Assembly: GCF_014698755.1 (NCBI RefSeq)
Contig: NZ_JACJTO010000014.1
Coordinates: 1-64,000, forward strand
DNA from: Aphanizomenon flos-aquae FACHB-1287
GTDB taxonomy: Bacteria > Cyanobacteriota > Cyanobacteriia > Cyanobacteriales > Nostocaceae
Length of the DNA stretch: 64,000 nucleotides
Direction of reading: 5' to 3'
The notes under the pieces were generated by a model. The model was given only the letters and a program-made list of their open reading frames with translations, had not been told where the DNA came from and made no database searches. The position numbers and the translations under genes are program-made. This document shows, in pieces, positions 1 through 9,548 of the stretch. The number at the start of each line of letters is the position of its first letter. Within the stretch, counting starts at the first letter, position 1.

Positions 1-120
1 ATAAATAAAGTCGGGATAGGGCATTGCCACGACTCTAAACGGGCGCAGAGACAGAGTAAGACTAGCTCGGTAGCATCAGTCGGTGAAGCGTCAAGAATCA
101 CCTCGCCTTCAGGCAGGTGA
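1..120 (+). CDS. tnpB: TnpB (IS200/IS605-type OrfB) C-terminal tail, partial at window edge
   Basis: The first 39 codons form an open frame entering from outside the window and ending at TGA 118-120. The peptide ends SRITSPSGR. The same kind of tail (IGHW...SRITAPSGR) is found in the relic at 48443-48562, so this is the end of a transposon-encoded TnpB, an RNA-guided nuclease of IS200/IS605 and IS607 elements. The catalytic RuvC region would lie upstream and cannot be checked. The last 12 nt overlap the 3' end of rqcH on the other strand. Inference: a possibly intact element lies just left of this window. Confidence 0.7.
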   Translation: MNKVGIGHCHDSKRAQRQSKTSSVASVGEASRITSPSGR

Positions 121-129
121 GTATGTCAA
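1..129 (+). mobile_element. Right end of an IS200/IS605-type element, probable omega-RNA 3' region
   Basis: An imperfect hairpin at 99-119 (CACCT, bulged C, GCCT, loop TC, AGGC AGGTG) lies just inside a TCAA at 126-129, which resembles the TCAA right cleavage site known for IS608. The relic at 48443-48571 has the same layout, the same bulged C and the same flank GAGTATGTCA but a different stem sequence. In this family the right end also gives the scaffold of the TnpB guide RNA, so flanking DNA from about 130 onward would be the guide. The left end is outside the window. Confidence 0.65.
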
Positions 130-1842
130 CAATTGTGGTTTTCCCCAAATAATTGTTTCTTGCCTATAAACTACAAGTCCTGGTTTCGCGCCTTTAGGTT
201 TATAGACGTGCTTGAGTTGGGTATAAACAACTGGTACTTGATCACTTTGACGGGCGCGACTGAAATAAGCGGCTAAGTTAGCAGTAAATTGTAAATCAGT
301 TTCTTCCGCCACTGTACCCGGTTCTAGACGCAAAAGCACATGACTCCCCGGAATTTCTTGGGCGTGAAACCATAAATCATAGTCTCCAGCGACACGGAAT
401 GTCAATTGGTCATTTTGAACATTATTCCGGCCAATAAGGACTTCAAAGCCACCAGGACTGCGGTAACGATGAAAATTAGTACCGGGGGTTTCGTTGCTGC
501 TACGGCTGCGGTATTCAAGGTCTTCTAAGTATTTTTGCCCGATTAGTTCGTCACGGATTTCTTCTAAGGCCTGTAAATCTTCTAGGTTTTGGTAGTTATC
601 TATTTGACAAATTGCCGCTTCTACTTGTTCAAGATAATTAAGTTCTGCTTGGACTGCAAATAATAGCGGTTCAACAGCCCCACGGGCACGTTTTAACTTT
701 TGATTCTGTTTGTAAAGCTTTTGGGCATTTTGAACAGCGTTTTTATCCGGTAAGAGAGCAATTAATATAGGCTTTTCTGTTTCAAAATCTGGTAATATTA
801 TATTCTGCATTCCCGGTTGCCATTGATGCAGATTTGCCATTAATAAATCGGCTTTTTGCCGATATTCTTCCGCTTGGTCTGATTGTTGCAAGCGATCGCT
901 AAATGTTTTTGCTTTAATACGTAATTTAGCCAAAATATTCGCTAATTTCTGATTTAACTGATGACGTAATTGTACAAATAATTGTTGATTTAGATGATCA
1001 GAATAATAATGGTAAAGTAACTCTTGAATACTGTTTGTGGATTTGACAGAACCCCAACCCATAACTGTATACCCGGTTTTTGTCCAAGCAGGTTTAAATT
1101 TATTTAAATCTAAAGCTTGTAACCATTCTTGCCAACATTCAAATAAATTTTGCCAATCTTTAGGGGTTAATACGTCCGTGTGAGTATCGGGTAAAATCTT
1201 AGCAGTTAGTAACATTGTATCTAACAAAGCCGAACTTAAACCACTGTAACTTTTGAGTAATTGGCGCTTAATTTCCCCTGGTACTAAACTTACTCGTTCT
1301 TGCCAACGTTCTAAAGATTCGGTTAAATTGGGGGTTTTTCCCGTCAATTTCGGCGGTTTTTCATAATTTTGTCCCGTTTGAATGGGACGCACACTAGATT
1401 GTTGTTGACTAACCTGATGGGCAGCAGTGATAATTTCATTACTAGCATCAGTTAAAATTACATTGCTATATTTACCCATAATTTCAGCATATATGTGATA
1501 AAGCGCACTTTCTCCTGGACGAGGGGCAAATTGTAAATCAATTACCCGTTCCCACGGAGAAATAGCCTCAATTCCTACCAAGGCCAACCCACCTAATTGA
1601 TGTCTTAACTGTTGACTAAATGTAAAAGTATCTGGGGATCGTGGTGGTGGTTCACTTATACAAATATGAGCGGCTTGAGGATGCCAAGAAATATCTAACC
1701 AACCCCGTTGTTTTAAGGTTCGTAAAGCGATCGCAATGGTAAAGCGATCGCGCTGATATACTTGTTCTATGCGTGCAGGTAGCCAGTTAGTGCGAATTTC
1801 GCTACAAGCAGCGGTTAAAGCTGTAAAATCAAGGGGTTGCAA
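109..1842 (-). CDS. rqcH: NFACT/Rqc2-family protein RqcH (fibronectin-binding-like)
   Basis: A 577-residue protein with the NFACT-N domain at the N-terminus (about 1-200), a helical coiled-coil middle (about 280-440) and a C-terminal NFACT-R domain (about 455-570) with the conserved stretches FHRYRSPGGFEVLIGRN and DLWFHAQEIPGSHVLLR. Bacterial RqcH binds obstructed 50S subunits and recruits tRNA-Ala to add C-terminal alanine tails in ribosome quality control. The start is a TTG at 1842 because family members begin MQPxDFT at exactly this point and an AAGAGA lies upstream. The natural C-terminus has been replaced: the last codons (TYSPA) and the stop come from the transposon right end. Confidence 0.88.
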   Translation of the reverse strand: MQPLDFTALTAACSEIRTNWLPARIEQVYQRDRFTIAIALRTLKQRGWLDISWHPQAAHICISEPPPRSPDTFTFSQQLRHQLGGLALVGIEAISPWERVIDLQFAPRPGESALYHIYAEIMGKYSNVILTDASNEIITAAHQVSQQQSSVRPIQTGQNYEKPPKLTGKTPNLTESLERWQERVSLVPGEIKRQLLKSYSGLSSALLDTMLLTAKILPDTHTDVLTPKDWQNLFECWQEWLQALDLNKFKPAWTKTGYTVMGWGSVKSTNSIQELLYHYYSDHLNQQLFVQLRHQLNQKLANILAKLRIKAKTFSDRLQQSDQAEEYRQKADLLMANLHQWQPGMQNIILPDFETEKPILIALLPDKNAVQNAQKLYKQNQKLKRARGAVEPLLFAVQAELNYLEQVEAAICQIDNYQNLEDLQALEEIRDELIGQKYLEDLEYRSRSSNETPGTNFHRYRSPGGFEVLIGRNNVQNDQLTFRVAGDYDLWFHAQEIPGSHVLLRLEPGTVAEETDLQFTANLAAYFSRARQSDQVPVVYTQLKHVYKPKGAKPGLVVYRQETIIWGKPQLLTYSPA

Positions 1843-2081
1843 AACAATTAATCTCTTTTATAATTCAGGTTTGTTAATTTTAAGAGCTAATCACACCAAT
1901 TATATAAATCATTTTTATCTAGTTCTCTATGAATATTCATAACATAATTATACAACCCCCAAATTATAAATATTCTAGGGATGTTTGTCAAGACTAGCCA
2001 TAAATGGCCATTTTCTTTTAAAACATCCTTTAACAAACATCAGTTATCCTAGTATCAGCAGTTATGTATCCATAAAAGCGT

Positions 2082-2357
2082 TTATTGCCATGGTGAAGGG
2101 ATAGGTATAATAGAAATCACCTTTTCTGCCATCAGTCTGACGGCAGTTTTCCCACAATTAGGGCATTCTAACTCTAAATATTGTGAAGTTGATACATCTA
2201 CTTGGGATAATATTCCTTGCTTGCAGTGCCAACATTCACAAATTACCCTGCATACTGGTTCGTTGCAGTCAAGAATCTTAACGTGCTGAAAACTTTGAGA
2301 TTCGCTGTCTGGTTTCCTGGGTTTAGGGAATTTTTTGATTTCTTGAACTTCCATCAT
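2082..2357 (-). CDS. Small zinc-ribbon-like protein, function unknown
   Basis: About 91 residues from an ATG at 2357 (a TTG six codons further upstream is also possible). The sequence contains two cysteine knuckles, CECWHC around residues 40-45 and CPNC around 65-68, spaced as in a treble-clef or zinc-ribbon fold. The N-terminus is basic and proline-rich (KKFPKPRKPD). I do not recognise a named family. It is transcribed alone, about 240 bp upstream of rqcH on the same strand. A role in nucleic-acid binding or as an adaptor is conceivable but nothing shows it. Confidence 0.6.
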   Translation of the reverse strand: MMEVQEIKKFPKPRKPDSESQSFQHVKILDCNEPVCRVICECWHCKQGILSQVDVSTSQYLELECPNCGKTAVRLMAEKVISIIPIPSPWQ

Positions 2358-2438
2358 TTTACCGTCTAACTGCAACTATCTTTAGAGCTTACTTGATGCT
2401 TTCCTATCTTACAACTATGCACGAATAGTCAGTTCTTC

Positions 2439-2470
2439 GTTGTCCGTTGTCCGTTGTCTGCTGTCTGTTG
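2439..2470. repeat. Heptanucleotide short tandem repeat (STRR type)
   Basis: Four degenerate 7-mers, GTTGTCC GTTGTCC GTTGTCT GCTGTCT, then GTTG, just downstream of the GT4 gene. Short tandemly repeated heptamers are a known feature of heterocystous cyanobacterial intergenic DNA. Confidence 0.7.
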
Positions 2471-2487
2471 AAAATTCTCCTTGCTTC

Positions 2488-3756
2488 CTATTTACTAATT
2501 AATGCGGGTTCTCTGACAGAGGGTTGCAACAGTTGGGTATATAGCTCGTCTAGCTGACTAGCTACACCATACCAGCTAAATTTATTAATAACACGGCTTT
2601 TTCCTGCCTTCCCCAATTCTTGCTGCCATACAGGATTACTAAGAATCAGATCAATAGCGTGATTAAAAGCCGGGACATTTTGCGGTGGTACTAATAAACC
2701 AGTTTCTTCATTGACAACAGTAAATTGCAGTCCTCCCACATCACTAGCCACTACAGGTGTACCACAGGCCATGGATTCGATAGCTACTAACCCAAAAGGT
2801 TCATAATGGCTGGGAACAACACAAACATCAGCAGCAGCAAAATAAGCCGGCAATATCTCCCGACTTAGACAACCAGGAAAGAACGTGCATTCACTCATCC
2901 CTAACTCGTTCACAATGTCCACAAGGCGATCGCGTTCTTTCTCATCACTATTTCCAGGTGTATAACCACCACCAATGATGAACTGCAATTGTTTTGATTT
3001 ATAAAACTTCGATTTCCCCACTGCGCGAATTAAGGTTTCTATGCCTTTACGGAGGTCGAATCTCCCTACATATAACACAACTTTAGCTTCTGGATCAATT
3101 CCTAAAGTCTCTCTGGCTGCTGGTTTTTCCACTGAACCAAACTGTTGAATATCTGTACCGCAGGGAATAATATCAATTTTACCTTTTTGGGAAACAAGCG
3201 ATCGCATATGTTCCCGTTCTTGAGGACTGGTAGCAACAATTCTTTCTGCTGTTTCCAAGATTTGTTTTTCTACTATTAAACGTTGATTAGCCACTAAAGG
3301 AATATTTTCTATAGTCTTGTATTTGATCACTCCCAGAGAATGATAGGTATGAACCTGCTTAGTTCCTTGTCTTTTCTTTAATTCCATACCTACCCAACCG
3401 GATAACCAATAATTAGTATGAACTAAATCATAATTAATCCCCGTTTCTTTTTCAAATTCTAGTAACTGCTCTACAAATTCTGGCAAATACTGAAAACCCT
3501 GATCTCGTGGCACAAATTCCACAGGACCTGCTATTAACCGAATCGTCCGACAATTAGGGTGATGTTGTACTATTTTTTGTTGATCAGCACTGACTTTTCG
3601 GCTAAACATATCCACATTCCATCCTAGCTGTGCTAGGGTTTTACCCACTTGACGAACATAAACATTTTGTCCTCCTGCCTCTTCTCTGCCGATTTCAATT
3701 GCTGGATCACCGTGGACTGAAATTAAAGCAATATATTTTTTAGTGGTAGCTTTCAT
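2488..3756 (-). CDS. GT4-family (group 1) glycosyltransferase, sucrose-phosphate-synthase-like
   Basis: About 422 residues with a GT-B fold. The N-terminal domain carries SVHGDPAIEIGREEAGGQN, the glycine-rich acceptor loop typical of the sucrose-phosphate synthase/MshA branch. The C-terminal domain carries VLYVGRFDLRKGIETL and the EPFGLVAIESMACGTPVVAS motif, whose E-x7-E glutamates bind the sugar nucleotide. The ATG at 3756 is preferred over the one at 3813 because family similarity begins at KYIALISVHGD; the extra 19 residues look like 5' leader. The length fits the short cyanobacterial SPS-type enzymes (glucosyltransferase domain only), but an MshA-like or exopolysaccharide enzyme cannot be excluded, so no symbol is given. 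Confidence 0.8.
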   Translation of the reverse strand: MKATTKKYIALISVHGDPAIEIGREEAGGQNVYVRQVGKTLAQLGWNVDMFSRKVSADQQKIVQHHPNCRTIRLIAGPVEFVPRDQGFQYLPEFVEQLLEFEKETGINYDLVHTNYWLSGWVGMELKKRQGTKQVHTYHSLGVIKYKTIENIPLVANQRLIVEKQILETAERIVATSPQEREHMRSLVSQKGKIDIIPCGTDIQQFGSVEKPAARETLGIDPEAKVVLYVGRFDLRKGIETLIRAVGKSKFYKSKQLQFIIGGGYTPGNSDEKERDRLVDIVNELGMSECTFFPGCLSREILPAYFAAADVCVVPSHYEPFGLVAIESMACGTPVVASDVGGLQFTVVNEETGLLVPPQNVPAFNHAIDLILSNPVWQQELGKAGKSRVINKFSWYGVASQLDELYTQLLQPSVREPALISK

Positions 3757-4020
3757 AGATTTATTTTGATAGAAATCTTTCTCTATCTTTTTGTATGAAA
3801 AAGTGAATATCATCTATCATCATAGATTGATTAATTTATAATAAAACCTACCTAAAGTAGCACCGCCACATCTATAAGTTAGATATTTATATTTCATGAT
3901 TTACAAAGTTTAAGCAATCAAAATAATTCCTATTAAAGTACATACATGAAAATTAAATTTCCGAAAATATCACGTTCACAAATTTTGTCTAATTTTGTCT
4001 AATCACACCGTCAAACCTGA

Positions 4021-4127
4021 AAAATTGCGGCTCTTGAGTACATACTGAGATACAAAATTGAATCATAAAACTCTTGTGGTGCGGGCATTTTGTCTGCTAG
4101 ATATGTACCTCATAACACAGTTCCCCA
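4021..4127. repeat. 107-bp-class MITE, degenerate copy
   Basis: Contains the family core CTCTTGTGGTGCGGGCATTT followed by a decayed arm (TGTCTGC instead of TGCCCGC), AGATATGTACCTCATAAC and TTCCCC. The left arm (GAGATACAAA) is diverged. It lies in the 530-bp gap between the GT4 gene and the RRM gene. The rest of that gap, 3757-4020 and 4128-4287, holds nothing I recognise. Confidence 0.65.
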
Positions 4128-4287
4128 CCAATAATTTAATTTAGCACAAAAAATAGCCAACACAAATAGTACAGATAACCTGGCATTGCCACCTGCACTA
4201 CTTGACGAAATAAGTTTTTACGCACCAAAACTAATATCAAAACAGCTTTAAGAATTACTCTCAAAGCAGATTGATTGCAAAAGAAAC

Positions 4288-4800
4288 CTAGTTGGTAGTT
4301 TGTGCAGCCAACATTTGTTTTAACTTTTCTAGATCCGCTGCCCAACGAGGATCTGGACGAAAAGCTTCATTATCAACACTGGCAGCAGTTTCACGCGCAC
4401 CACCGCCGCCACCACCACGACGAGATTTCTTATTTTTATCCCGACGACCACCGCCTTCTTTGTTAGCGCTAGGAACAGGGGCACTACTACCCTGAATAAC
4501 TGGTTTGGGAATTTGTTGTTGTGGCTGTTCTTCGCTTTCCTCAGCTTTAGTCCGTGGTAAAGCTTTTTCTAACTTAATTGGTGTATCCTTGAACATATGA
4601 CCATTATATTTTTCAATAATTTGATCTGCTTGTTCGTCATTATTCACCGTTAAAAACCCAAAACCACGGCATTTACCTGTTTTTCGGTCTTTTATTAGTT
4701 TAGTGGTGACAGCGTCGCCTTCTTCTGCAAACACAGCTTGCAAATCTTGACGATCTATTTCTTCTTTCGGCAAATTTCCTATATATAGGCGAATCGACAT
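4288..4800 (-). CDS. RRM-type RNA-binding protein with glycine-rich linker
   Basis: 170 residues from an ATG at 4800, chosen because GGAGG lies 8 nt upstream and MSIRLYIGNLP is the classical start of cyanobacterial Rbp proteins; an upstream TTG is rejected. One RRM occupies residues 1-80 with RNP2 (LYIGNL) and RNP1 (CRGFGFLTV). It is followed by a low-complexity linker with GGGGGG and RRD/KNKKSRR patches, and an unusual C-terminal conserved helix (RWAADLEKLKQML). Cyanobacterial Rbp proteins bind mRNA, several are cold-induced, and some localise transcripts near membranes. The extra C-terminal helix separates it from the short cold-shock Rbp proteins. Confidence 0.88.
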   Translation of the reverse strand: MSIRLYIGNLPKEEIDRQDLQAVFAEEGDAVTTKLIKDRKTGKCRGFGFLTVNNDEQADQIIEKYNGHMFKDTPIKLEKALPRTKAEESEEQPQQQIPKPVIQGSSAPVPSANKEGGGRRDKNKKSRRGGGGGGARETAASVDNEAFRPDPRWAADLEKLKQMLAAQTTN

Positions 4801-5284
4801 GGAATATACCTCCAAATTGGGATTAAATAGGGCAGACAAAAACGACTAATTGGCTTTGGCTTTTGAATAGATACTATAGCTAAAACTGCCACAAACCAAT
4901 TTCTGTAATCCAATAGCATAGCGTGTCCTCAGTCATGCTATCAACTTATAGAATACAGTTTTTTTAGGATCAAGCTTATGCGGAACAAAAGCTCTTATGC
5001 AATCGTCCGCTAATATGACCTTAATTTTAGGAATTGTTAATTTAATAGCCAACTATCCACCACAGTAAATTCATTCTTCTTAATTCTTGCCTGCAGAATA
5101 ACATACCATTCCTTAACATTATCATGGTATTTTCCGCGTAGCCAGTTCAGCAGAAACTTTTCCGCCAATAGCCAATAGTGTTATCTCATCGTAACATAAA
5201 AGACATTTTTAAAGCAATAGGCAAAACAGGCAGGCAGCAAGGGGAATATTTCTTCCCAATGACAACGAACAACTGACTATATAT
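4801..5284. other. 484-bp intergenic region upstream of the RRM gene
   Basis: No open frame of note. A short inverted repeat, ATAGCAT (4913-4919) with ATGCTAT (4935-4941), lies in what would be the 5' leader or promoter region of the leftward RRM gene. Nothing else was recognised. Confidence 0.4.
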
Positions 5285-7411
5285 CTAAGAACCTGTGAGC
5301 ATAATATAAGCGCCCCAAATTTGGGCAACAAGTGCGATGACAGTAGACCAAATAACATGAGGACTATTAATTTTTTTGCCACCTTGAGTTTCTAGACTTT
5401 GGATATCAATCCAAGCAGTTGCTCCACGTCGTAACCAACCTGTAACAGTAATCTGTTTGCCAATCAAGTCTTGATGATTGAATGACTTTCCTAACCAGGG
5501 AATATGATTTAATTTGATTAAACCAAGGCTAGATTGCAGGATTAGGTCTTGTGCCAAACAATTGCCAATACCAGGGCGGCCTAACAGTTTACCAGTAAAT
5601 CGGACTTTAATACTATCAATTGGTAAAATGGCGGGATTTGCTAATAAGCTGGTGAAGTTTTCATCTTTTTGAATATTGACAGGTGTAATGTCGGGAAATA
5701 AAGCATTTATTCGGATCACCGTGCCAATGCTAAAGCCAATCAACATAAAACCTGAGACAAAAGACCAGTTATCATAAATCCATTTCAAGTCTAACAAATG
5801 TATAGTGTATGCTGTTTGCCAAATTAACCAAGTCAGACCGGCGAACACAATACCAAGGGGAATTCCCAACCAAGGGGCAATTTGTAAACAAAAGGCTTGG
5901 GGCTGAATGAGAATGGGCTGTGATGGCTTTGTTTGATATAATTCGGTGTCTAAATGCCAATGGCGGGCTATTTGACAAAGGCGTTCGATACGATCACCCA
6001 TGGCAGGATGACAACTATTAATTGTAAACCATTGGCGGTAGGGTTGAAAATTTTCCCACTTGAAAAATGATTCAAAGGGTAGATGACCGGCGGTACTACC
6101 TAAACTTATGCTGTGTTGATATGCAACAGGTGAAAGAATATTCAGACTTTCTAACTGCCAACAGGTTTGTTCTTTGAGGCTAATGTCATGGGCTACACCA
6201 ATGGATATTTTCAGCAAAGCACGAATTAGTCCATTGGGATTACCAGTAATTTCTGCTGCTGTCGCGTCGCTATGGTAAAGCCGCAACCGGGAATTTAGCA
6301 AGGCTGTTCCTGTAAACAGACACCAAATTATATAGTTAACGGCAGCAAAAATTGTCCCTGGCCAACGCCAGATTTTACCTTGATGCTGATTTCCCCAAAC
6401 TGATACTTGCTGGTATAGTCTATAAAATGGTAAGGTTACTAACAGAACTAGGGACATTACCCCAAAATCCCAACGCCCAACTTGTCCTAAAGATAAAGCA
6501 TAGATGGCGGATATTTCATCATCTGCCAGTTGTTCTAATAAACCTTGACTAACGGTTATTCTCGCTGTGCGGGGTAGGTTGCCATAACTGATGATTATCG
6601 GGGCAGAAATTGGTAAGATTCTCAGTTGGGGGGTTGGCCAGTGCCGTTGTTGACAAGCGCGTTGTAATACCCTGGGTGTTTCCCGGCTGTAGGAGTTTAA
6701 TTTCTCTTTGGACAACTCTTCTTGAGCAGAAAATCTTGTTAGTAGCCAGTCGAGTAACCAAGGGGACAATACCATTAAGATTACAAATAATCCTAAAATC
6801 AAGTAACTAGGATCACGATATAAAATTTGGATGGGTTCTAAGTATGGCAGTTGATATAGAATTTGATTAATTAAACCAAATGACAATTTCAGCATTTCTC
6901 GGCACGTCAAAAACAGTGCTATGAATGTGAAGAGGGCAAGTAGTCGGGAAGGGATAATATTAGGTTTGCTTAGGGGTTGCCAGACTTTAGCGCGTCTAGC
7001 ATTTCGCCAATAAATACTAACGGGTTTGATTATTGTGTTACCATCAGCACCAACATAGGCAGTTTGTGGCTGTTGTTGGGCAGGATTTGAACTGGTAAGC
7101 AACCGAGTATTTGATTTACGGGGTTTTTTCTGCTGGTTTTTGTATTTATGCAGGTGTTCAAGAGCAAGGGTTGCCCACTCTTGAACTTGGGGATTACTAT
7201 TAGCAATCAGATTTTGACACAAGGTAATTGCTTTCGAGATTTCACCAATGCGGGCATAAGACATCACTAACCCAACTTGTGCCTGTAAACAAATTTTATC
7301 TTGATTTTGATTTTTGGCCAATGGTTCAAGGTTAGCGATCGCTGTGTAGTAATTCCCCTGCTTGAGGGCAGCTAAACCAGCCTCTAAACATGATTGAGCG
7401 TGAGAAAGCAT
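5285..7411 (-). CDS. TPR plus M48-like membrane protein lacking the HExxH metal site
   Basis: About 708 residues. The N-terminal 100 residues are TPR-like (LEAGLAALKQGNYYTAIANLEPLA). Then come a linker, hydrophobic segments (LLALFTFIALFL; LILGLFVILMVLSPWLL) and a region laid out like the M48 (HtpX/Ste24) peptidase domain. Where family members carry HExxH this protein reads DDEISAIYALSLGQVGRWD (about residues 297-315), so both histidines and the glutamate are gone. The later EADxxA helix reads SDATAAEITGNP. The motif SCHPAMGDRIERL, typical of M48, is retained. Two more membrane segments and a C-terminal domain follow. ATG 7411 is chosen over a TTG at 7447. Inference: a catalytically dead pseudoprotease, perhaps a scaffold. 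Confidence 0.72.
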   Translation of the reverse strand: MLSHAQSCLEAGLAALKQGNYYTAIANLEPLAKNQNQDKICLQAQVGLVMSYARIGEISKAITLCQNLIANSNPQVQEWATLALEHLHKYKNQQKKPRKSNTRLLTSSNPAQQQPQTAYVGADGNTIIKPVSIYWRNARRAKVWQPLSKPNIIPSRLLALFTFIALFLTCREMLKLSFGLINQILYQLPYLEPIQILYRDPSYLILGLFVILMVLSPWLLDWLLTRFSAQEELSKEKLNSYSRETPRVLQRACQQRHWPTPQLRILPISAPIIISYGNLPRTARITVSQGLLEQLADDEISAIYALSLGQVGRWDFGVMSLVLLVTLPFYRLYQQVSVWGNQHQGKIWRWPGTIFAAVNYIIWCLFTGTALLNSRLRLYHSDATAAEITGNPNGLIRALLKISIGVAHDISLKEQTCWQLESLNILSPVAYQHSISLGSTAGHLPFESFFKWENFQPYRQWFTINSCHPAMGDRIERLCQIARHWHLDTELYQTKPSQPILIQPQAFCLQIAPWLGIPLGIVFAGLTWLIWQTAYTIHLLDLKWIYDNWSFVSGFMLIGFSIGTVIRINALFPDITPVNIQKDENFTSLLANPAILPIDSIKVRFTGKLLGRPGIGNCLAQDLILQSSLGLIKLNHIPWLGKSFNHQDLIGKQITVTGWLRRGATAWIDIQSLETQGGKKINSPHVIWSTVIALVAQIWGAYIMLTGS

Positions 7412-7479
7412 ACAAACTTTGGTACTCCAATCTGTTATAAGTGACAAATAGCACGCTTATTGAGATACCCTGATAATTT

Positions 7480-7531
7480 GTTAGTGGTCAGTGGTCGGTT
7501 GTTAGTGGTCAGTGGTCAGTGGTCGGTTGTT
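7480..7531. repeat. GTTAGTGGTCAGTGGTC short tandem repeats
   Basis: Seven-base-periodic tract (TTAGTGGTCAGTGGTCGGTTG, repeated once with an extra AGTGGTC) in the short gap between prfC and the M48-like gene. It is of the same STRR class as 2439-2470. Confidence 0.7.
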
Positions 7532-7574
7532 ATGAATAGGTACAGATTATTAATCTTACCCCCCTGCCTCCTGC

Positions 7575-9203
7575 TTAACTTTCTACTGATTGTTGATGGG
7601 AAAATACAGGCGCAATGGCACTTAACTTCAACTCTGGATGATCACCCTCTAACTGTTGACAATTCCAGTCGTTGCGGAATAACAACACTGGTCTTCCCAT
7701 ACTATCCTTAACAGTAGTAGTATTAAATAAACGACCTACCCGCTTTAAAGCTTCCCAGCCGCCGTCAACCCAACGGGCAACACTATAAGGTAATAAATCA
7801 AGAATTGTTTCTACACCATACTCATTTTCTAAGCGGAACTGAACCACCTCAAACTGCAATTGACCAACCGCTGCTAAAATTGGTTCGCGCTTGGCTTCAT
7901 CAGTTGAATACATAATTTGTACAGCACCTTCTTCTCGCAATTCAGAAACGCCTTTTTGAAATTGTTTAAATTTGGAGGGGTTGGGATTTCTCAGTGTCGC
8001 AAACAGTTCTGGTGAAAAATAAGGTATTCCCTCATATTCTAGTTTTTGTCCTGTATAAATTGTATCACCAATCGCAAAAACACCCGGATTATTTAAACCA
8101 ATTACGTCTCCTGGATAAGCGGTATCAATAGATTCTCTTTCTTGGGCAAATAGTTTTTGCGGACGAGATAGACGGACAACTTTGCCAGTTCGAGCATGAT
8201 TTACTGTCATATCTTTTTCAAACTTACCTGTGCAGACCCGGACGAAAGCCACTCTATCTCGGTGTTTCGGGTCCATGTTGGCTTGCAGTTTGAAAATAAA
8301 TCCGGTAAATTCTGGATAGGTAGGGGGAATATCGCCAACACTGCTACTATGTATACCTGGTTTGAGGGCAAAGTCCAGGAAATTTTTGAGGAATAATTCC
8401 ACCCCAAAGTTAGTCATGGCACTACCAAAAAATACTGGGGTCATTTTGCCGGCGTGTACCAAGTCTAAATCTAGTTCTGGACAAACTCCTTCTAATAGTT
8501 CTAATTCGTCTTTAAGTTGATGATAAAGTTCTTTTTCTAGTAGTTCCTCAAGTCGAGCATCGCCTATATCGAGCACAGTCTCCTTTGCTTCCTTGCTACC
8601 ATGAGAACTCCGTTCAAATAAATGAATTTGCTGTTGTTGTCGGTCAAATACGCCTTTAAAGCGATCGCCCATACCAATAGGCCAATTCACTGCATAGGTC
8701 TGTAATTTCAACTCTTTTTCAATCTCATCCAATAAATCTATCGGTTCTCGGCCTGGACGGTCGAGTTTATTCACAAAGGTAAAAATCGGGATTCCCCGCA
8801 TTTTACAGACTTCAAACAGTTTCCGGGTTTGGGGTTCTAAACCTTTAGCCGCATCAATGAGCATTACTGCATTATCTGCTGCTGCTAAAGTCCTATAAGT
8901 ATCTTCACTAAAATCTTGGTGTCCAGGGGTATCAAGTAAATTAATTTGAAAGTTGCGATAGGCAAATTGTAACACTGTTGAAGTCACGGAAATTCCCCGT
9001 TGTTGTTCCATGGCCATCCAGTCAGAAGTCACTTTCCTCTGGTCTCTGCGGGCTTTTACCGCTCCAGCTTCGTGAATAGCACCCCCGTATAATAATAGTT
9101 TTTCTGTTAGAGTAGTTTTACCAGCATCAGGGTGAGAAATAATCGCAAAATTGCGACGTTGTTCTACCGCTTGACCTAGTTCTGCTTGCAATTCAATGGA
9201 CAT
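7575..9203 (-). CDS. prfC: Peptide chain release factor 3 (RF3)
   Basis: 542 residues, the normal length for RF3. The GTPase motifs are clear: G1 [13 protein letters not shown] (about 24-36), switch region [13 protein letters not shown]3 [13 protein letters not shown]4 NKLDRPGR. The region after the G domain continues through the usual RF3 domains II and III. RF3 recycles RF1/RF2 from the ribosome after peptide release. Start ATG 9203. It lies next to, and points the same way as, the M48-like gene, but they are separated by about 160 bp of repeat DNA. Confidence 0.96.
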   Translation of the reverse strand: MSIELQAELGQAVEQRRNFAIISHPDAGKTTLTEKLLLYGGAIHEAGAVKARRDQRKVTSDWMAMEQQRGISVTSTVLQFAYRNFQINLLDTPGHQDFSEDTYRTLAAADNAVMLIDAAKGLEPQTRKLFEVCKMRGIPIFTFVNKLDRPGREPIDLLDEIEKELKLQTYAVNWPIGMGDRFKGVFDRQQQQIHLFERSSHGSKEAKETVLDIGDARLEELLEKELYHQLKDELELLEGVCPELDLDLVHAGKMTPVFFGSAMTNFGVELFLKNFLDFALKPGIHSSSVGDIPPTYPEFTGFIFKLQANMDPKHRDRVAFVRVCTGKFEKDMTVNHARTGKVVRLSRPQKLFAQERESIDTAYPGDVIGLNNPGVFAIGDTIYTGQKLEYEGIPYFSPELFATLRNPNPSKFKQFQKGVSELREEGAVQIMYSTDEAKREPILAAVGQLQFEVVQFRLENEYGVETILDLLPYSVARWVDGGWEALKRVGRLFNTTTVKDSMGRPVLLFRNDWNCQQLEGDHPELKLSAIAPVFSHQQSVES

Positions 9204-9548
9204 ATTTGTAATTTCTTTGTAACTTCACTAAATGTAATCTTTTTCAGGACAGGGAAACAAATTTGTAAATTCTATTAATTCTTGTTCTGAATGGCTTATA
9301 CCACAAGATCAGAAATTTCCAGTTGGGTAGTTGACAAATTTCAGACTTTCTGCTATTATAACACTATAATGGAAATCCGCGCGCCCATATATAGGGTTTT
9401 TCCAAAAGTATTCAGTCTAAATCTAAGAAAATAAGCGAAAACACTCACTTTTTTAATATCAAAGATTACATTTCTCAAATGTTGAAAAATAACCATTTCA
9501 AGCAACATTGATCTAAAATAGAGTATAGATCTATTCTACAACAATTTT
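9204..9548. other. 345-bp divergent intergenic region (prfC / DUF1361)
   Basis: AT-rich region that must hold the divergent promoters of prfC and the DUF1361 gene. A GCGCGC at about 9379 stands out against the AT-rich background. No gene, repeat family or clear operator was recognised. Confidence 0.4.

Noticed and set aside
2488-3756. Naming the GT4 enzyme spsA/spsB or mshA
   Set aside because: The motifs fit the sucrose-phosphate-synthase/MshA branch, but the acceptor cannot be decided by eye.
4136-4345. Short leftward frame of 69 codons next to the RRM gene
   Set aside because: It overlaps the end of the RRM gene in another frame, has no family signature and lies in MITE-bearing intergenic DNA.
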